Shown here piece by piece: positions 1 through 10,003 of a stretch of 64,000 nt of DNA. A model generated the notes under the pieces. It had not been told where the DNA came from. It was given only the letters and a program-made list of their open reading frames with translations, and ran no database searches. Position 1 is the first letter of the stretch. The number at the start of each line of letters is the position of its first letter. Both the position numbers and the translations under genes were made by a program. The stretch comes from Vibrio artabrorum (GTDB taxonomy: Bacteria > Pseudomonadota > Gammaproteobacteria > Enterobacterales > Vibrionaceae), in contig NZ_AP025459.1 of assembly GCF_024347295.1 (NCBI RefSeq), forward strand, positions 1,240,001-1,304,000, written 5' to 3'.

Positions 1-1
1 G

Positions 2-151
2 ATTGCAGGCTCGTTAAATAACGGCGTATTTGTTTCCAACTTTACGGCTCCAGTCAATCAAGACTCACTACTGGTCGAAATTTGGTTTTACGATGGTCAA
101 CCACCACTGCAACGGGTGGTATCAAGCCGTGATTCTCAGATCATTTGGTAA
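2..151 (+). CDS. C-terminal fragment of an unknown protein
   Basis: An open frame enters from the left edge and ends at a TAA after 49 visible codons; the last residues are DSQIIW. The start is outside the window. The segment is rich in aromatic and beta-prone residues, but I do not recognise a family. A hairpin terminator follows about 55 bases downstream, which supports this as a real gene end. Confidence 0.6.
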   Translation: MAGSLNNGVFVSNFTAPVNQDSLLVEIWFYDGQPPLQRVVSSRDSQIIW

Positions 152-205
152 AACATAGAGACATTGGGGTAATCGATAAATTCAACACTGGATCGGTATC
201 AATAG

Positions 206-232
206 AAAGTGAGCTGAAAGGCTCACTTTTTT
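206..232 (+). terminator. Intrinsic terminator
   Basis: A 9-bp stem (AAAGTGAGC / GCTCACTTT) with a six-base loop runs into TTTTTT. It closes the partial gene at the left edge. Confidence 0.75.
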
Positions 233-335
233 GTATTCATCGAATATAAGTGGAGTTAATTTTTCTGATTGATTTCATTCACTTTGACGCCAATCTGACT
301 TATCTTTTAAAAATAACTTTCAAATACTTACTCTC

Positions 336-650
336 ATGAGACAATTAAAAATAGGTCTATTTATCCTAATGTGTGGTGTGGGTGTGTTATTGGCTCTGAC
401 CTATTTCCCACTAACATCAGAGACAGGGCAACGCATTCAAGCCAAAGTAATGTCGAACACCCTCACTCAATCGCTAGACGGACACCGGCGCTATCTCACG
501 GTTCAAACTCAAGACAATCAAATATTTCGCGTTTCCATTGCTCCAACCACTGACTGCCCTATTGATTCTGTCGTTGCGCTTGATACCTTAAACAATCATA
601 TAACCGGACAAAGCAGCTATCAGTTCATTCACTGTCGAGCTGCACCGTAG
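336..650 (+). CDS. Small membrane-anchored or exported protein, unknown
   Basis: This frame encodes 104 residues. Residues 5-25 form one hydrophobic segment after a short basic start (MRQLKIG), so it is either a signal anchor or an uncleaved signal peptide; about 80 polar residues follow outside the membrane. There is no clear ribosome site, and I recognise no family. It lies 62 bases before the sulfurtransferase on the same strand and may be transcribed with it. Two cysteines (in DCPID and HCRAAP) could form a disulfide if the tail is periplasmic. Confidence 0.55.
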   Translation: MRQLKIGLFILMCGVGVLLALTYFPLTSETGQRIQAKVMSNTLTQSLDGHRRYLTVQTQDNQIFRVSIAPTTDCPIDSVVALDTLNNHITGQSSYQFIHCRAAP

Positions 651-712
651 CCATTGCTCAAACCGTTGTATTCGCTAAAACAATCAACAATCGTATTCGT
701 CAAACATCAATT

Positions 713-1576
713 ATGGATCAAACAATAATGAATCAGCCGCTTATCTCACCAGAACAACTTCAACAACGTTTGCTAGAAAAAGACGACCTCATCATTCTCG
801 ATGCCAGTATCGAGTTTCAGATTCCGAGCGAGCCAGAAAAGATCAAAGGACAAATGATTCCTGGGGCGATGCGTTTTGACTACGATAAAGACTTTTGTAA
901 CAAACACACCCTGCTTCCTCACATGTTCCCGACCGAAAAACACTTCAACAAACGCGCACAAGAAATGGGGATCAATCAAGAGAGTACCATTGTCGTTTAC
1001 GATAACTCAGGAACCTTTGCTTCCCCTCGTGCATGGTGGATGTTTATGGCGATGGGGCATAACAACGTATATGTCTTAGATGGCGGTTTACCCGCTTGGA
1101 TCGAAGCCGGCTACTCGACAGATACTGACTACAAAGCACAAGAAAAAGCGGGCAATTTTGAAGGTCATATTCAAAGCCGCTATTTTGTCAATGCTCAACA
1201 GATCGAACGTTATTCAACGGACAAGAGCGCAAACATTGTCGATGCTCGTTCTCAAGCTCGCTTCGATTCAGAAGTTCCAGAACCACGTGAAGGCTTACGC
1301 AGTGGACATATTCCAAACTCCCTTTGTCTACCCTTTAAACAAGTACTCGATAACGGCCAGCTCAAACCTCAAGATGAGCTTATCAATATCTTTTCAACGT
1401 TAACATTAACCCCTTCTCTACCTATGTTTTTTAGCTGTGGCTCTGGAGTAACAGCCTGCATCATATTATTGGCGGCTAAACTCGCTGGCTATACTGGTGA
1501 AATGGGCGTTTACGATGGTTCATGGACGGAATGGGGGGCTAACGACAAACTGCCTATCGCCGTGACTCACAAGTAA
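713..1576 (+). CDS. sseA: 3-mercaptopyruvate sulfurtransferase (two-domain rhodanese)
   Basis: The protein has 287 residues, the usual length for the SseA/TST family. It has an N-terminal rhodanese domain (about 20-135) and a C-terminal catalytic one (about 165-280). The active-site loop is C242-GSGVTA, the form typical of mercaptopyruvate sulfurtransferases rather than thiosulfate rhodaneses. Family knowledge: it moves sulfur from 3-mercaptopyruvate to a thiol acceptor or cyanide in the cytoplasm. A second ATG six codons in (MNQPLI) is an alternative start. The GRVTA-like loop confirms class but not substrate preference, so a general rhodanese remains possible. Confidence 0.85.
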   Translation: MDQTIMNQPLISPEQLQQRLLEKDDLIILDASIEFQIPSEPEKIKGQMIPGAMRFDYDKDFCNKHTLLPHMFPTEKHFNKRAQEMGINQESTIVVYDNSGTFASPRAWWMFMAMGHNNVYVLDGGLPAWIEAGYSTDTDYKAQEKAGNFEGHIQSRYFVNAQQIERYSTDKSANIVDARSQARFDSEVPEPREGLRSGHIPNSLCLPFKQVLDNGQLKPQDELINIFSTLTLTPSLPMFFSCGSGVTACIILLAAKLAGYTGEMGVYDGSWTEWGANDKLPIAVTHK

Positions 1577-1960
1577 TTCAACTTCGCTTACTGCTACAGT
1601 TAGAATATAATGCGCACGCATAAGGCATTTCAATTTCTTAGGTGGTTTAAACTCGCAAAAATTAAACACTTTGCTACCAAGTTAACGCTATCTTCATTTG
1701 AATCGAGAACTAAATTAACGTTGTTGCGTCATTATGCGACAATCTTTTTCAGCTCTAAACCGTCAGGAAGCATCGGTTAATCGTTCTCTGTATTTTTTAA
1801 ATGTTCAGGTTTCACGCAAGCATCTCATTCAGTCGTGGTAGCACGATTGAATCACCGAAACTTTGATCATGATTATTTTCAACCAACATGAATCATGCTG
1901 ACAAACTGTTACTTTGTCACTTGTACTCAGCTAAAAATCGTTACCAATAAAAGGCATCTC
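1577..1960. promoter_or_regulatory. Gene-free leader with an 11-bp inverted repeat
   Basis: No gene is supported here. A perfect TATAAT lies at 1606-1611 but has a poor -35. At 1827-1837 and 1842-1852 there is an inverted repeat (ATTCAGTCGTG / CACGATTGAAT, one mismatch, 4-base loop), about 110 bases before the GGDEF/EAL start. It could be an operator or leader hairpin; no poly-T follows, so it is not a terminator. Confidence 0.35.
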
Positions 1961-4264
1961 ATGGCTCTATTTAAGAAAAATATCTGGTCGCTGTACGCTC
2001 TTATCGTACTGCTTACCCTGATACTTTTCGCCGTGTTGGGCGTCACCAAATGGCAATCAAATAGAAATGAATTCACGGAGCAACAACACCTTCAAGTCGA
2101 GTTATTTTCAAGCTCTGTCAACTCACTATTAACAAGCCAAGAAGCCTTACTTGAAGTGGTAGGAAACCATCTCGCACAGCAGTCGGACTTTACCCGTACG
2201 GCTTCTTTTCAAATTCGCCCAATTCTGGATAAATTGCTTGATACCCACCCGGCTATTGCCGCGTTTAGCTTACTCAATACTCAAGGTAATTACCTCGCGG
2301 TCAGCTCTAACCTGCAACTCTCTGGTCAGAAGAACCTACTTCAAGACAAAGCCACTAAGGATTCATTTTTAGAGGCTATAGCGAGTGAAAAAATGGTGTT
2401 AGGTCGAACTTACTATCAAAAGTCTCTAGATAGCCTTGTCATCCCATTGAGAAAATCCATTTCTATTGATGGGCAGAGCATTGATGCGGTCATGACAGCG
2501 GATTTACGTTTAGACAGTACGATTGTCTTTGAAAATAATGCGCATACTGGCCGTTTTAATACGCTCACCTTACTTCGCTTCGATAACTACCGTCAGTTCG
2601 TTTCCAGTGATATCGACTCTCTCGATGCCTACTTAGAACCTGAGGGAGCGGACTTGATGAAACACATCACTCAGAGCTTTGTGCAACAAGTCGGGACCGA
2701 TGTAAATGAAGCTAAAACAAGCAAAGAGACCTATTCTTTCATCATCAATGATGAAAAATATCACGCGTTAGTCAGTGTTAAATACATACCAGACTACAAA
2801 CTTTGGGTCATCGGCCAAACCGACCTCACTCATGTGAATAGCCTCTTCTTTACAGAGTTTGGTATTCTCTTTATTGCCTTTGTTGTCTTACAAGTCAGTT
2901 TCTACACCTTGGTTAAATCCATCGCCAAAAACGAACAGCGCACACGAAAAAAACTCATTTATCAAGCAAATCACGACCCATTAACCTCCCTGCCAAATCG
3001 TTTATACATGCGTAGAAATATTGATAAGTGGGTTAAAAATGAGTCAGAGCCGTTCTCATTGTTGTTCATCGATATCGATAATTTCAAATGTGTCAATGAT
3101 ACTCACGGACATGACTTCGGGGACAAAGTACTGAAACAGATCGCTTTACGTTTAATGAGATTTCGTTCTCGCATGAGTTTAGTGGTGCGAGAATCTAGCG
3201 ATAAATTTTTGTTCCTAACACCAGTCACGAATGAGTCGGAAATTAAACGCCTCGCAGGACGAATAATTCAAGTGCTGTCTCAACCCTATGAGGTTCAACA
3301 CGCTCAATTTTCGTTGGGTTGTAGTATTGGTATTGCTCGTTTCCCTGAACACGGAAAAGATTTAGATAGCCTACTTCGCTCTGCCGATATTTCCATGTAC
3401 AAAGCGAAACAACAGCAAAACTCCTACAGTATGTTTACTGCGGCGATGCAAGACGCTCACCTTTATAAAGTTAAAGTCGAACAAAGACTGCGTCTTGCTA
3501 TTGAAAAACAAACACTATTCATGGTTTTTCAGCCTCTGGTTCGCACTGACAAAAGCGTTCATGGGGTTGAGGCTCTCGTTCGCTGGATTGATGAAGAGCT
3601 CGGTTTTGTTCCACCCGATGTCTTTGTACCTGTCGCTGAAAGCACTGGATTAATGCAAAAGCTGGGGGCTTTTATTATTGAATCCAGTATTATGCAGATC
3701 GCCCATTTACACAGAACCACCGAACAAAAGATTGGGCTGTCGATCAACATATCAGTTCGTCAATTTTCGCATCAATCCTTCTCTGATCACTTGCTGGCAA
3801 CGCTCGAAAAGTATCAGCTATCTCCGAGCTGTTTAACGCTAGAAATTACGGAGAGCTTGTTCATTGAAGACGTGACTGTCGTTAAGCCTATTTTCGAAGC
3901 TCTTAAGGCAAACGATATTAAAATCTCTTTAGATGACTTCGGTACGGGCTACTCTTCATTAAGCATGTTGAAAGCACTGCCTATCGACGAACTTAAGATT
4001 GATAAGAGCTTTATTGAGAACATCGCGGTGGATCAACAGTCACTCACTATGGTGCAAAACATTATTGCGATTGGTAAAAACTTTGGCATGGTGGTTTTAG
4101 CGGAAGGCGTAGAATCAAACGAACACTTCTCGATTCTAAAGGCCTGTGACTGCGACTTGATGCAAGGCTACTACTTCTCTCGTCCTATCCCTTACGATGA
4201 GCTATGTCACTATCTGGCGACAACTCAAGTAAAAAAAACAGAGCTGCCTCTCGCACCGGTTTAA
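1961..4264 (+). CDS. Membrane GGDEF/EAL protein, likely c-di-GMP phosphodiesterase
   Basis: I chose the ATG at 1961 (767 aa, MALFKKN) because AAAAGG sits 7 bases before it; an upstream ATG at 1895 adds 22 residues with no ribosome site. The order is TM1 (about 7-28), an extracytoplasmic sensor region of about 265 residues resembling a Cache domain, TM2 (296-318), GGDEF, then EAL. The GGDEF signature is replaced by SSDKF (412-416), so diguanylate cyclase activity is unlikely. The EAL domain keeps EALVRW (537-), EITESLF, LDDFGTGYSS, IDKSFI and VLAEGVE, the residues needed for metal binding and hydrolysis. I infer an active c-di-GMP phosphodiesterase controlled by an external signal, with the broken GGDEF perhaps binding GTP as a regulator. 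Confidence 0.85.
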   Translation: MALFKKNIWSLYALIVLLTLILFAVLGVTKWQSNRNEFTEQQHLQVELFSSSVNSLLTSQEALLEVVGNHLAQQSDFTRTASFQIRPILDKLLDTHPAIAAFSLLNTQGNYLAVSSNLQLSGQKNLLQDKATKDSFLEAIASEKMVLGRTYYQKSLDSLVIPLRKSISIDGQSIDAVMTADLRLDSTIVFENNAHTGRFNTLTLLRFDNYRQFVSSDIDSLDAYLEPEGADLMKHITQSFVQQVGTDVNEAKTSKETYSFIINDEKYHALVSVKYIPDYKLWVIGQTDLTHVNSLFFTEFGILFIAFVVLQVSFYTLVKSIAKNEQRTRKKLIYQANHDPLTSLPNRLYMRRNIDKWVKNESEPFSLLFIDIDNFKCVNDTHGHDFGDKVLKQIALRLMRFRSRMSLVVRESSDKFLFLTPVTNESEIKRLAGRIIQVLSQPYEVQHAQFSLGCSIGIARFPEHGKDLDSLLRSADISMYKAKQQQNSYSMFTAAMQDAHLYKVKVEQRLRLAIEKQTLFMVFQPLVRTDKSVHGVEALVRWIDEELGFVPPDVFVPVAESTGLMQKLGAFIIESSIMQIAHLHRTTEQKIGLSINISVRQFSHQSFSDHLLATLEKYQLSPSCLTLEITESLFIEDVTVVKPIFEALKANDIKISLDDFGTGYSSLSMLKALPIDELKIDKSFIENIAVDQQSLTMVQNIIAIGKNFGMVVLAEGVESNEHFSILKACDCDLMQGYYFSRPIPYDELCHYLATTQVKKTELPLAPV

Positions 4265-4303
4265 GCGTTTGTGGGCTTGGCATCACATAATGGTACACAC
4301 TAA

Positions 4304-4328
4304 AATGGGATCCTAACTGGATCCCTTT
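4304..4328. terminator. Bidirectional terminator hairpin
   Basis: The GGGATCC / GGATCCC stem with a 5-base loop is flanked by A and T runs. It lies between two converging genes. Confidence 0.6.
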
Positions 4329-4350
4329 CTATCGTAATACCGCTCATACC

Positions 4351-5355
4351 TTAACGATTGCCTTCTAACTCAACGTGTTTCATTTGCTCATCTAAGTTTA
4401 GCACCGTCAAAGCGTTACTTACGCTGGTTGCAATCACGTCGACCACGCCGGTTCTTAGTGCACCTAGCAAAGCAAGGGGTTTACTGTTCTCTGCTGCGAT
4501 AGCGATGACCTCAGCGATTGGGCGAAACTCTTCCAAGGCCAAACCAATTACACGGTCACTCATTACTGTGTTTGCGGTTTTGCCGTGAACATCAAAAAAG
4601 TCATAACCCGCAAAGTCACCGACGACACCTTGTAATAAACGAGATTGAACGACCTCCCCGGCGGTAAACCAGCCTAAGTCGACCATATAGCTATTTTCAC
4701 TCATATCACCAATACCCACTAAAGCGACATCGGCCTTACGAGCAAGATCGAGCGTTTGCTTCACAGTACTGTTTTCCATGAATGCGGTTTTTTGCGCTTT
4801 ATTCTCTGCATAAGCGGGCGCATACAAGGTTTCGGATGAACCGCCATACTTCTTGGCTAACTGTCTGCATATATGATCCGCGTTAAACTTCCCTCCCCTT
4901 GGGTGAATACCACCGATGCCACAGACGAATTTACAATCACGTGGCGTAATGACACCAGTATGATGAGCAACAGACGACACGTTTCGGCCTTGTCCAACTG
5001 TGACCACCATACCATTTCTCAGTGTGCTCGTTAGATAGTTCGACACCAAGCCTGCCACCTGCAAGCGTTGCTTTTCTTCAGTTGGTTGATCTAATGCCAC
5101 AAGCGCACGCTTCACACCAAAACGCTCAATCAAACGTTGTTCGATCTTGGCGCTGAATACAGGATGATATTTTACCGTGATGTCAACAATTCCTTCATCA
5201 CGGGCTTGTCTGAGCATTCGACCAACCTTTGCACGAGAGATAGAGAACTTTTTAGAGATCTCTTCTTGAGTCGCACCATCTTGATAATAAGCAACCGCGA
5301 TTTCCGTTAGGAGATCAGTGTTTTGTTCGGAAACATCTTGGATATTGTTACTCAT
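4351..5355 (-). CDS. SorC/DeoR-family sugar-responsive transcription regulator
   Basis: The protein has 334 residues. A helix-turn-helix at about 28-50 (EEISKKFSISRAKVGRML) is followed by a long C-terminal sugar-phosphate binding domain with the SorC-type segments VGQGRNVSSVAHH and VGIGDMSENSY. It is divergent from transaldolase with a 458-bp gap between the start codons, which suggests that it controls tal/tkt and probably itself. Family knowledge: SorC regulators respond to phosphorylated sugars. Which sugar is not visible; a pentose-phosphate-pathway intermediate is the natural guess. Confidence 0.85.
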   Translation of the reverse strand: MSNNIQDVSEQNTDLLTEIAVAYYQDGATQEEISKKFSISRAKVGRMLRQARDEGIVDITVKYHPVFSAKIEQRLIERFGVKRALVALDQPTEEKQRLQVAGLVSNYLTSTLRNGMVVTVGQGRNVSSVAHHTGVITPRDCKFVCGIGGIHPRGGKFNADHICRQLAKKYGGSSETLYAPAYAENKAQKTAFMENSTVKQTLDLARKADVALVGIGDMSENSYMVDLGWFTAGEVVQSRLLQGVVGDFAGYDFFDVHGKTANTVMSDRVIGLALEEFRPIAEVIAIAAENSKPLALLGALRTGVVDVIATSVSNALTVLNLDEQMKHVELEGNR

Positions 5356-5442
5356 CTACCACCCACCCTATATTTAACAATTACTTTACCTACTTGGAGA
5401 ACAAATGTCCGATGCCTAAGCAAGTGATACGCAAGTTTACTC

Positions 5443-5477
5443 CTGAGCATATGTAACATCAAGGATCATTTGCTCAG
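5443..5477. promoter_or_regulatory. Inverted repeat in the regulator/tal intergenic region
   Basis: CTGAGCATATG (5443-5453) and CATTTGCTCAG (5467-5477) are inverted copies with one mismatch, about 90 bases upstream of the SorC regulator start. It is a candidate operator or autoregulatory site. Confidence 0.35.
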
Positions 5478-5660
5478 CTTGATAACCTTGATTTTACTGT
5501 TGATTAATTCGCCTCACTTTACGTACTAAACGTTTGCTCGCATAGGGCATGATTACTAGAGCGAAATATATTTGACTGAAGTCACCATACCGCACTATTT
5601 ACCGTTGACTTTGATGCTAGATAGGATAAATATGGCTACATCATTTACTCATCGAGCGAT

Positions 5661-5682
5661 CAAATGTTCTGTGCAAATGTTC
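5661..5682. promoter_or_regulatory. Direct-repeat candidate operator upstream of tal
   Basis: CAAATGTTC occurs at 5661-5669 and 5674-5682, 13 bases apart. A close match, CAAATGTCC, is at 5402-5410 near the regulator start. Placement fits SorC-family operators controlling both divergent genes. This is inference from repetition and position only. Confidence 0.4.
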
Positions 5683-5813
5683 GTTCGGAGAAAAATTTAA
5701 ATTAATATAAGTTTGGTTCACTGGTACAACCATTGAGAACTTCATTAATTCGCTTGCAAATGCCCACACCTCTCCCATTAATGAGGTGTTATGCGATACA
5801 TAGGATGATCAAA

Positions 5814-6764
5814 ATGAGCAATAAATTAGAGCAACTTCGTAAACTAACAACTGTTGTCGCTGACACTGGCGATATCGAAGCGATCAGCAAGTACACTCCG
5901 GAAGATGCAACAACTAACCCATCTCTAATTCTTAAAGCTGCTCAAATTGCTGAGTACGCACCTCTAATCGATGCTTCTATCGAATACGCTAAAGCGCAAA
6001 GCGACGACAAAGCACAGCAAGTTCAAGACACTTGCGACATGCTTAATGTGAACATCGGTAAAGAAATCCTGAAAGTTGTACCGGGCCGTATCTCTACTGA
6101 AGTCGATGCTCGTCTTTCTTACGACATGGAAGGCAGCGTGGCTAAAGCGCGTCAACTGATCAAAATGTACAACGACGCTGGCATCACTAACGACCGCATC
6201 CTTATCAAACTGGCTTCTACTTGGGAAGGCATCCGTGCTGCTGAAATTCTAGAGAAAGAAGGCATCAACTGTAACCTAACGCTTCTATTCTCTTTCGCTC
6301 AAGCTCGTGCTTGTGCTGAAGCTGGCGTATTCCTAATCTCTCCTTTCGTTGGTCGCATCATGGACTGGTACAAAGCGAAAGAAGGTCGTGATTTCGAAGC
6401 TTCAGAAGATCCAGGTGTAATTTCTGTTTCAGACATCTACAACTACTACAAAGACCACGGTTACAAGACTGTTGTTATGGGCGCAAGCTTCCGTAACATC
6501 GGCGAGATCCTTGAACTTGCTGGTTGTGACCGTCTAACTATCGCTCCTCAACTTCTCGCAGACCTAGAAGCCGCAGAAGGCGAAGTCGTAGAGAAGCTGA
6601 TCGACTCTAACGGTACCAAAGAGCGCCCTGCTGCGATGACTCACGCTGAGTTCCTTTGGGACCACAACCAAGATGCAATGGCTGTTGAGAAACTGGCTGA
6701 AGGCATCCGCAACTTCGCCATTGACCAAGGCAAACTAGAAGACATGATCGCAGCTAAGCTGTAA
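5814..6764 (+). CDS. tal: Transaldolase
   Basis: The protein has 316 residues from the ATG at 5814, matching the E. coli TalB length; an upstream in-frame ATG at 5733 would add 27 unlikely residues, and AGGA precedes 5814. It converts sedoheptulose 7-phosphate and glyceraldehyde 3-phosphate to erythrose 4-phosphate and fructose 6-phosphate in the cytoplasm. The Schiff-base lysine is K132 (in RILIKLAST), and TTNPSL near residue 33 is the phosphate-site signature. A strong terminator separates it from transketolase, so tkt may depend on read-through or its own promoter. Confidence 0.97.
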   Translation: MSNKLEQLRKLTTVVADTGDIEAISKYTPEDATTNPSLILKAAQIAEYAPLIDASIEYAKAQSDDKAQQVQDTCDMLNVNIGKEILKVVPGRISTEVDARLSYDMEGSVAKARQLIKMYNDAGITNDRILIKLASTWEGIRAAEILEKEGINCNLTLLFSFAQARACAEAGVFLISPFVGRIMDWYKAKEGRDFEASEDPGVISVSDIYNYYKDHGYKTVVMGASFRNIGEILELAGCDRLTIAPQLLADLEAAEGEVVEKLIDSNGTKERPAAMTHAEFLWDHNQDAMAVEKLAEGIRNFAIDQGKLEDMIAAKL

Positions 6765-6780
6765 TCACTACCTAATAAAT

Positions 6781-6808
6781 AAGAGGAACGAATTTCGTTC
6801 CTCTTTTA
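6781..6808 (+). terminator. Intrinsic terminator after tal
   Basis: An 11-bp stem (AAGAGGAACGA / TCGTTCCTCTT) ends in TTTT. It lies between tal and tkt and would limit co-transcription. Confidence 0.75.
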
Positions 6809-6854
6809 CATCTATCCACGAATTTTTAATTTCGAATCAATTTTGGAAGCAATT

Positions 6855-8849
6855 ATGAACCGCAAACATTTAGCTAACGCTATTCGTGCTCTAAGCATGG
6901 ACGGTGTACAACAAGCAAACTCTGGTCACCCAGGCGCACCAATGGGCATGGCTGACATCGCTGAAGTACTTTGGCGCTCTCACCTAAACCACAACCCGTC
7001 AAACCCAGAGTGGGCTGACCGCGACCGTTTTATCCTGTCTAACGGCCACGGCTCTATGCTAATTTACTCTCTGCTTCACCTATCAGGTTATGAGCTTTCG
7101 ATTGAAGATCTTAAGAACTTCCGTCAACTGCACTCTAAGACTCCAGGTCACCCAGAGTACGGTTACGCACCGGGTATCGAGACAACGACAGGTCCTCTAG
7201 GTCAAGGCATCACCAACGCTGTTGGTATGGCAATGGCTGAGAAAGCGCTTGCGGCACAGTTCAACAAAGAAGGCCACGACATCGTAGACCACTACACTTA
7301 TACATTCATGGGTGATGGTTGTCTGATGGAAGGTATCTCTCACGAAGCCTGTTCTCTAGCCGGTACGCTAGGCCTTGGTAAGCTGGTTGCTTTCTGGGAT
7401 GACAACGGCATCTCTATCGATGGCGAAGTAGAAGGTTGGTTCTCTGACGATACACCTAAGCGTTTTGAAGCTTACGGCTGGCACGTAATTCCAGCAGTTG
7501 ATGGTCACGATGCTGACGCTATCAACGCGGCTATTGAAGCTGCGAAAGCGGATCCTCGCCCGACTCTAATCTGTACTAAAACAGTAATTGGCTTTGGTTC
7601 TCCAAACAAAGCAGGTACGCACGACTGTCACGGTGCACCATTAGGCGCTGACGAAATCGCAGCAACTCGTAAGCAACTAGGTTGGGAGCACGGTCCTTTT
7701 GAAATTCCGTCGGAAGTTTACTCAGAGTGGGATGCGAAAGAAGCAGGCGCAGCTAAGGAAGCAGCGTGGAACGAGAAACTTGCAGCTTATGAAGCAGCAT
7801 ACCCAGAGCTGGCAGCAGAATTCAAACGTCGCGTAAACGGTGATCTTCCTGCGCAGTGGGAAGAGAAAGCAAACGCAATCATTGCTGATCTTCAAGCTAA
7901 CCCAGCAAACATCGCTTCACGTAAAGCTTCTCAAAATGCACTAGAAGCGTTCGGTGCTATGCTACCGGAATTCATGGGCGGCTCTGCTGACCTTGCACCT
8001 TCTAACCTGACTATGTGGTCGGGTTCTAAGTCGCTTGAAGCAACTGACTTCTCTGGTAACTACATCCACTACGGTGTACGTGAATTCGGTATGACAGCGA
8101 TCATGAACGGTATCGCTCTGCACGGTGGTTTCGTACCTTACGGCGCAACGTTCCTAATGTTCATGGAATACGCACGTAACGCAATGCGTATGGCGGCTCT
8201 GATGAAAGTTCAGAACATCCAAGTTTACACTCACGATTCTATCGGCCTAGGCGAAGATGGTCCGACACACCAACCGGTGGAGCAGATCGCGTCTCTACGT
8301 TTGACTCCAAACATGAGCACATGGCGCCCATGTGACCAAGTTGAGTCTGCCGTGGCTTGGAAACTGGCAATCGAACGTAAAGAGGGTCCTTCTGCACTTA
8401 TCTTCTCTCGTCAAAACCTTGCACAACAAGATCGTGACGCTGAGCAAGTGGCTAACATCGCTAAGGGTGGTTACATCCTGAAAGATTGTGCTGGTAAGCC
8501 AGAGCTAATCATCATTGCAACGGGTTCTGAAGTTGAGCTTGCGGTTGATGCCGCTGCACAACTCACCGCTGAAGGTAAAGCAGTACGCGTAGTCTCTATG
8601 CCTGCCACTGATGCGTTCGACAAGCAAGACGCACAGTACCGTGAATCTGTACTTCCATCAGACGTTACAGCGCGTATTGCTGTTGAAGCGGGCATCGCTG
8701 ACTTCTGGTACAAGTACGTGGGTTTCGGTGGCAAGATCATCGGTATGACAACGTTCGGCGAATCTGCACCAGCAGGCGAACTGTTCAAGATGTTTGGCTT
8801 CACGACTGAAAATGTTGTCAATACAGCGAAAGAGCTTTTAGCGAAATAG
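6855..8849 (+). CDS. tkt: Transketolase
   Basis: The protein has 664 residues from the ATG at 6855, preceded by GGAAG five bases upstream; an in-frame TTG at 6843 only lengthens it by four. It shows the thiamine-diphosphate motif MGDGCLMEG followed by WDDN, the catalytic-domain segment [12 protein letters not shown], and a C-terminal domain. It transfers two-carbon ketol units in the non-oxidative pentose phosphate pathway, together with the adjacent transaldolase. Codon use is that of a highly expressed core gene, in contrast to the array that begins just downstream. Confidence 0.97.
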   Translation: MNRKHLANAIRALSMDGVQQANSGHPGAPMGMADIAEVLWRSHLNHNPSNPEWADRDRFILSNGHGSMLIYSLLHLSGYELSIEDLKNFRQLHSKTPGHPEYGYAPGIETTTGPLGQGITNAVGMAMAEKALAAQFNKEGHDIVDHYTYTFMGDGCLMEGISHEACSLAGTLGLGKLVAFWDDNGISIDGEVEGWFSDDTPKRFEAYGWHVIPAVDGHDADAINAAIEAAKADPRPTLICTKTVIGFGSPNKAGTHDCHGAPLGADEIAATRKQLGWEHGPFEIPSEVYSEWDAKEAGAAKEAAWNEKLAAYEAAYPELAAEFKRRVNGDLPAQWEEKANAIIADLQANPANIASRKASQNALEAFGAMLPEFMGGSADLAPSNLTMWSGSKSLEATDFSGNYIHYGVREFGMTAIMNGIALHGGFVPYGATFLMFMEYARNAMRMAALMKVQNIQVYTHDSIGLGEDGPTHQPVEQIASLRLTPNMSTWRPCDQVESAVAWKLAIERKEGPSALIFSRQNLAQQDRDAEQVANIAKGGYILKDCAGKPELIIIATGSEVELAVDAAAQLTAEGKAVRVVSMPATDAFDKQDAQYRESVLPSDVTARIAVEAGIADFWYKYVGFGGKIIGMTTFGESAPAGELFKMFGFTTENVVNTAKELLAK

Positions 8850-8931
8850 TGATGAACTTAGGGCATATTAAAATCCCTGAATAAACATGCTAGTACCGTT
8901 CATATAAGATAACTTGAACAGTCTATTAATA

Positions 8932-8966
8932 AAAAATCTCCATTAACGTTGTTGATGGGGATTTTT
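8932..8966 (+). terminator. Intrinsic terminator after tkt
   Basis: A 12-bp A-rich stem with one wobble closes into TTTTT. It marks the end of conserved chromosome just before the cassette array. Confidence 0.7.
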
Positions 8967-9074
8967 ACTAAATGCAATCGCGAGAGGGAGAACTATGTGG
9001 GATAAACAGCGCCAAAATTAAGTGATTGACGCTATACAGTTTGCTAGAGTTAGTTACTCGCTACGAAGTAATCA

Positions 9075-9266
9075 TTATTTAACTCTTTTGATACCAATTA
9101 TAATTGCCACTATACCGCCAACCATTCCTAACCATGCCTCGATTGGTGAATGACCACTGAATGCACGTGTCAATTGAGATTCAGCAGAATCGTAAATATT
9201 GTATCCCCAAAATGCTAGAAAAATACCTGCAATGATAAGTACAATCCCGATAAGCTTATTGTTCAT
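9075..9266 (-). CDS. DUF3185-like small membrane protein
   Basis: The protein has 63 residues with two membrane helices (about 5-24 and 44-60) and the family-like pattern GIVL...GIFLAFWGYN...GGIVAIIIG. It is the outermost gene of the array; no attC can be seen on its left, so it is either the last, decayed cassette or a chromosomal gene at the array border. Function of the family is unknown. Confidence 0.65.
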   Translation of the reverse strand: MNNKLIGIVLIIAGIFLAFWGYNIYDSAESQLTRAFSGHSPIEAWLGMVGGIVAIIIGIKRVK

Positions 9267-9299
9267 TTCTACTCCAAAACACTAATTAAACTCGACACA

Positions 9300-9420
9300 T
9301 AACCCCTGCATAACTCGTTGACTACTACACAGATTAAGTCCAAAGTTACCAGTTAATATGAGAAAATCCAAAGATAATCTGCAATGACGAATTTATTAAT
9401 CGTATTAATGTATGGGTTAT
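9300..9420 (-). repeat. Decayed attC site
   Basis: It aligns with the intact site at 55604-55722 (TAACgCCTGCATAAC...GTATTAATG), but both core boxes are changed (TAACCCC and GGGTTAT). It is the most distal recognisable attC. Confidence 0.5.
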
Positions 9421-9511
9421 ATCCTACTAAATGAGTGAGTTTAATTTAACGGTAATGAGTCCTACTTTGTCCGTGTTGCTCTTCAAGGCGTGATTCTTGA
9501 GTAATTTAGTT

Positions 9512-9868
9512 TTATTGTTCACAGATCTCCACAGCTTTAACTGCAGAGTTCTCCCCCAGATTTAACGATTCAGTATAGACTGTCACCTGACTTCCCTTCG
9601 AAATCTGTTCTATATCAGCCAAGTGAACCAATACGCCATCCAGATATTGTGTGACTTCATAACCTGAGGGTAACGTTCGCGAGTTTACAATCGGGCTGTA
9701 AAGGAAGTAATCTACATTCTCCCATTTTTCGGTAATGCAGCCCGCTAAAACAGAGGCCTCTCTCATACTCGTCGACTCGAAAACAGGGGCTGAATTACGA
9801 AGTTTTTGAGGTGTTGTGGCACATGCATTGAGTAATACAGCAATACTTATAGCGATTAAGAATTTCAT
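9512..9868 (-). CDS. Small lipoprotein, unknown function
   Basis: The protein has 118 residues from the ATG at 9868, which has GAGGTG just upstream; a GTG two codons earlier is the alternative. A lipoprotein signal peptide ends at LLNAC, so the cysteine at about 16 would be lipidated and the protein placed in the inner or outer membrane. The mature part has two more cysteines. The family is not recognised. Confidence 0.65.
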   Translation of the reverse strand: MKFLIAISIAVLLNACATTPQKLRNSAPVFESTSMREASVLAGCITEKWENVDYFLYSPIVNSRTLPSGYEVTQYLDGVLVHLADIEQISKGSQVTVYTESLNLGENSAVKAVEICEQ

Positions 9869-9885
9869 TCGCACCTCATAACAAC

Positions 9886-10003
9886 TAACGCTCTATTAAA
9901 TAGTGAGCAACGCCACCCTACTGAAAGCTTGCTACCTTGCTCACAAAATCCAACCAAACCAAAAACGTCGAACGTTAGCGAGTCTGTCTTGAAAACTTTA
10001 TCC
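9886..10003 (-). repeat. attC site, partly decayed
   Basis: The left core TAACGC and the internal AGTGAGCAACGCC arm are intact. The right core, normally TTTGTTA, reads CTTTAT and overlaps the stop codon of the next gene. Confidence 0.6.

Noticed and set aside
8995..9021. Strong ribosome site followed by an eight-codon frame (MWDKQRQN) just after tkt
   Set aside because: Too short to support; it may be a gene remnant at the array border.
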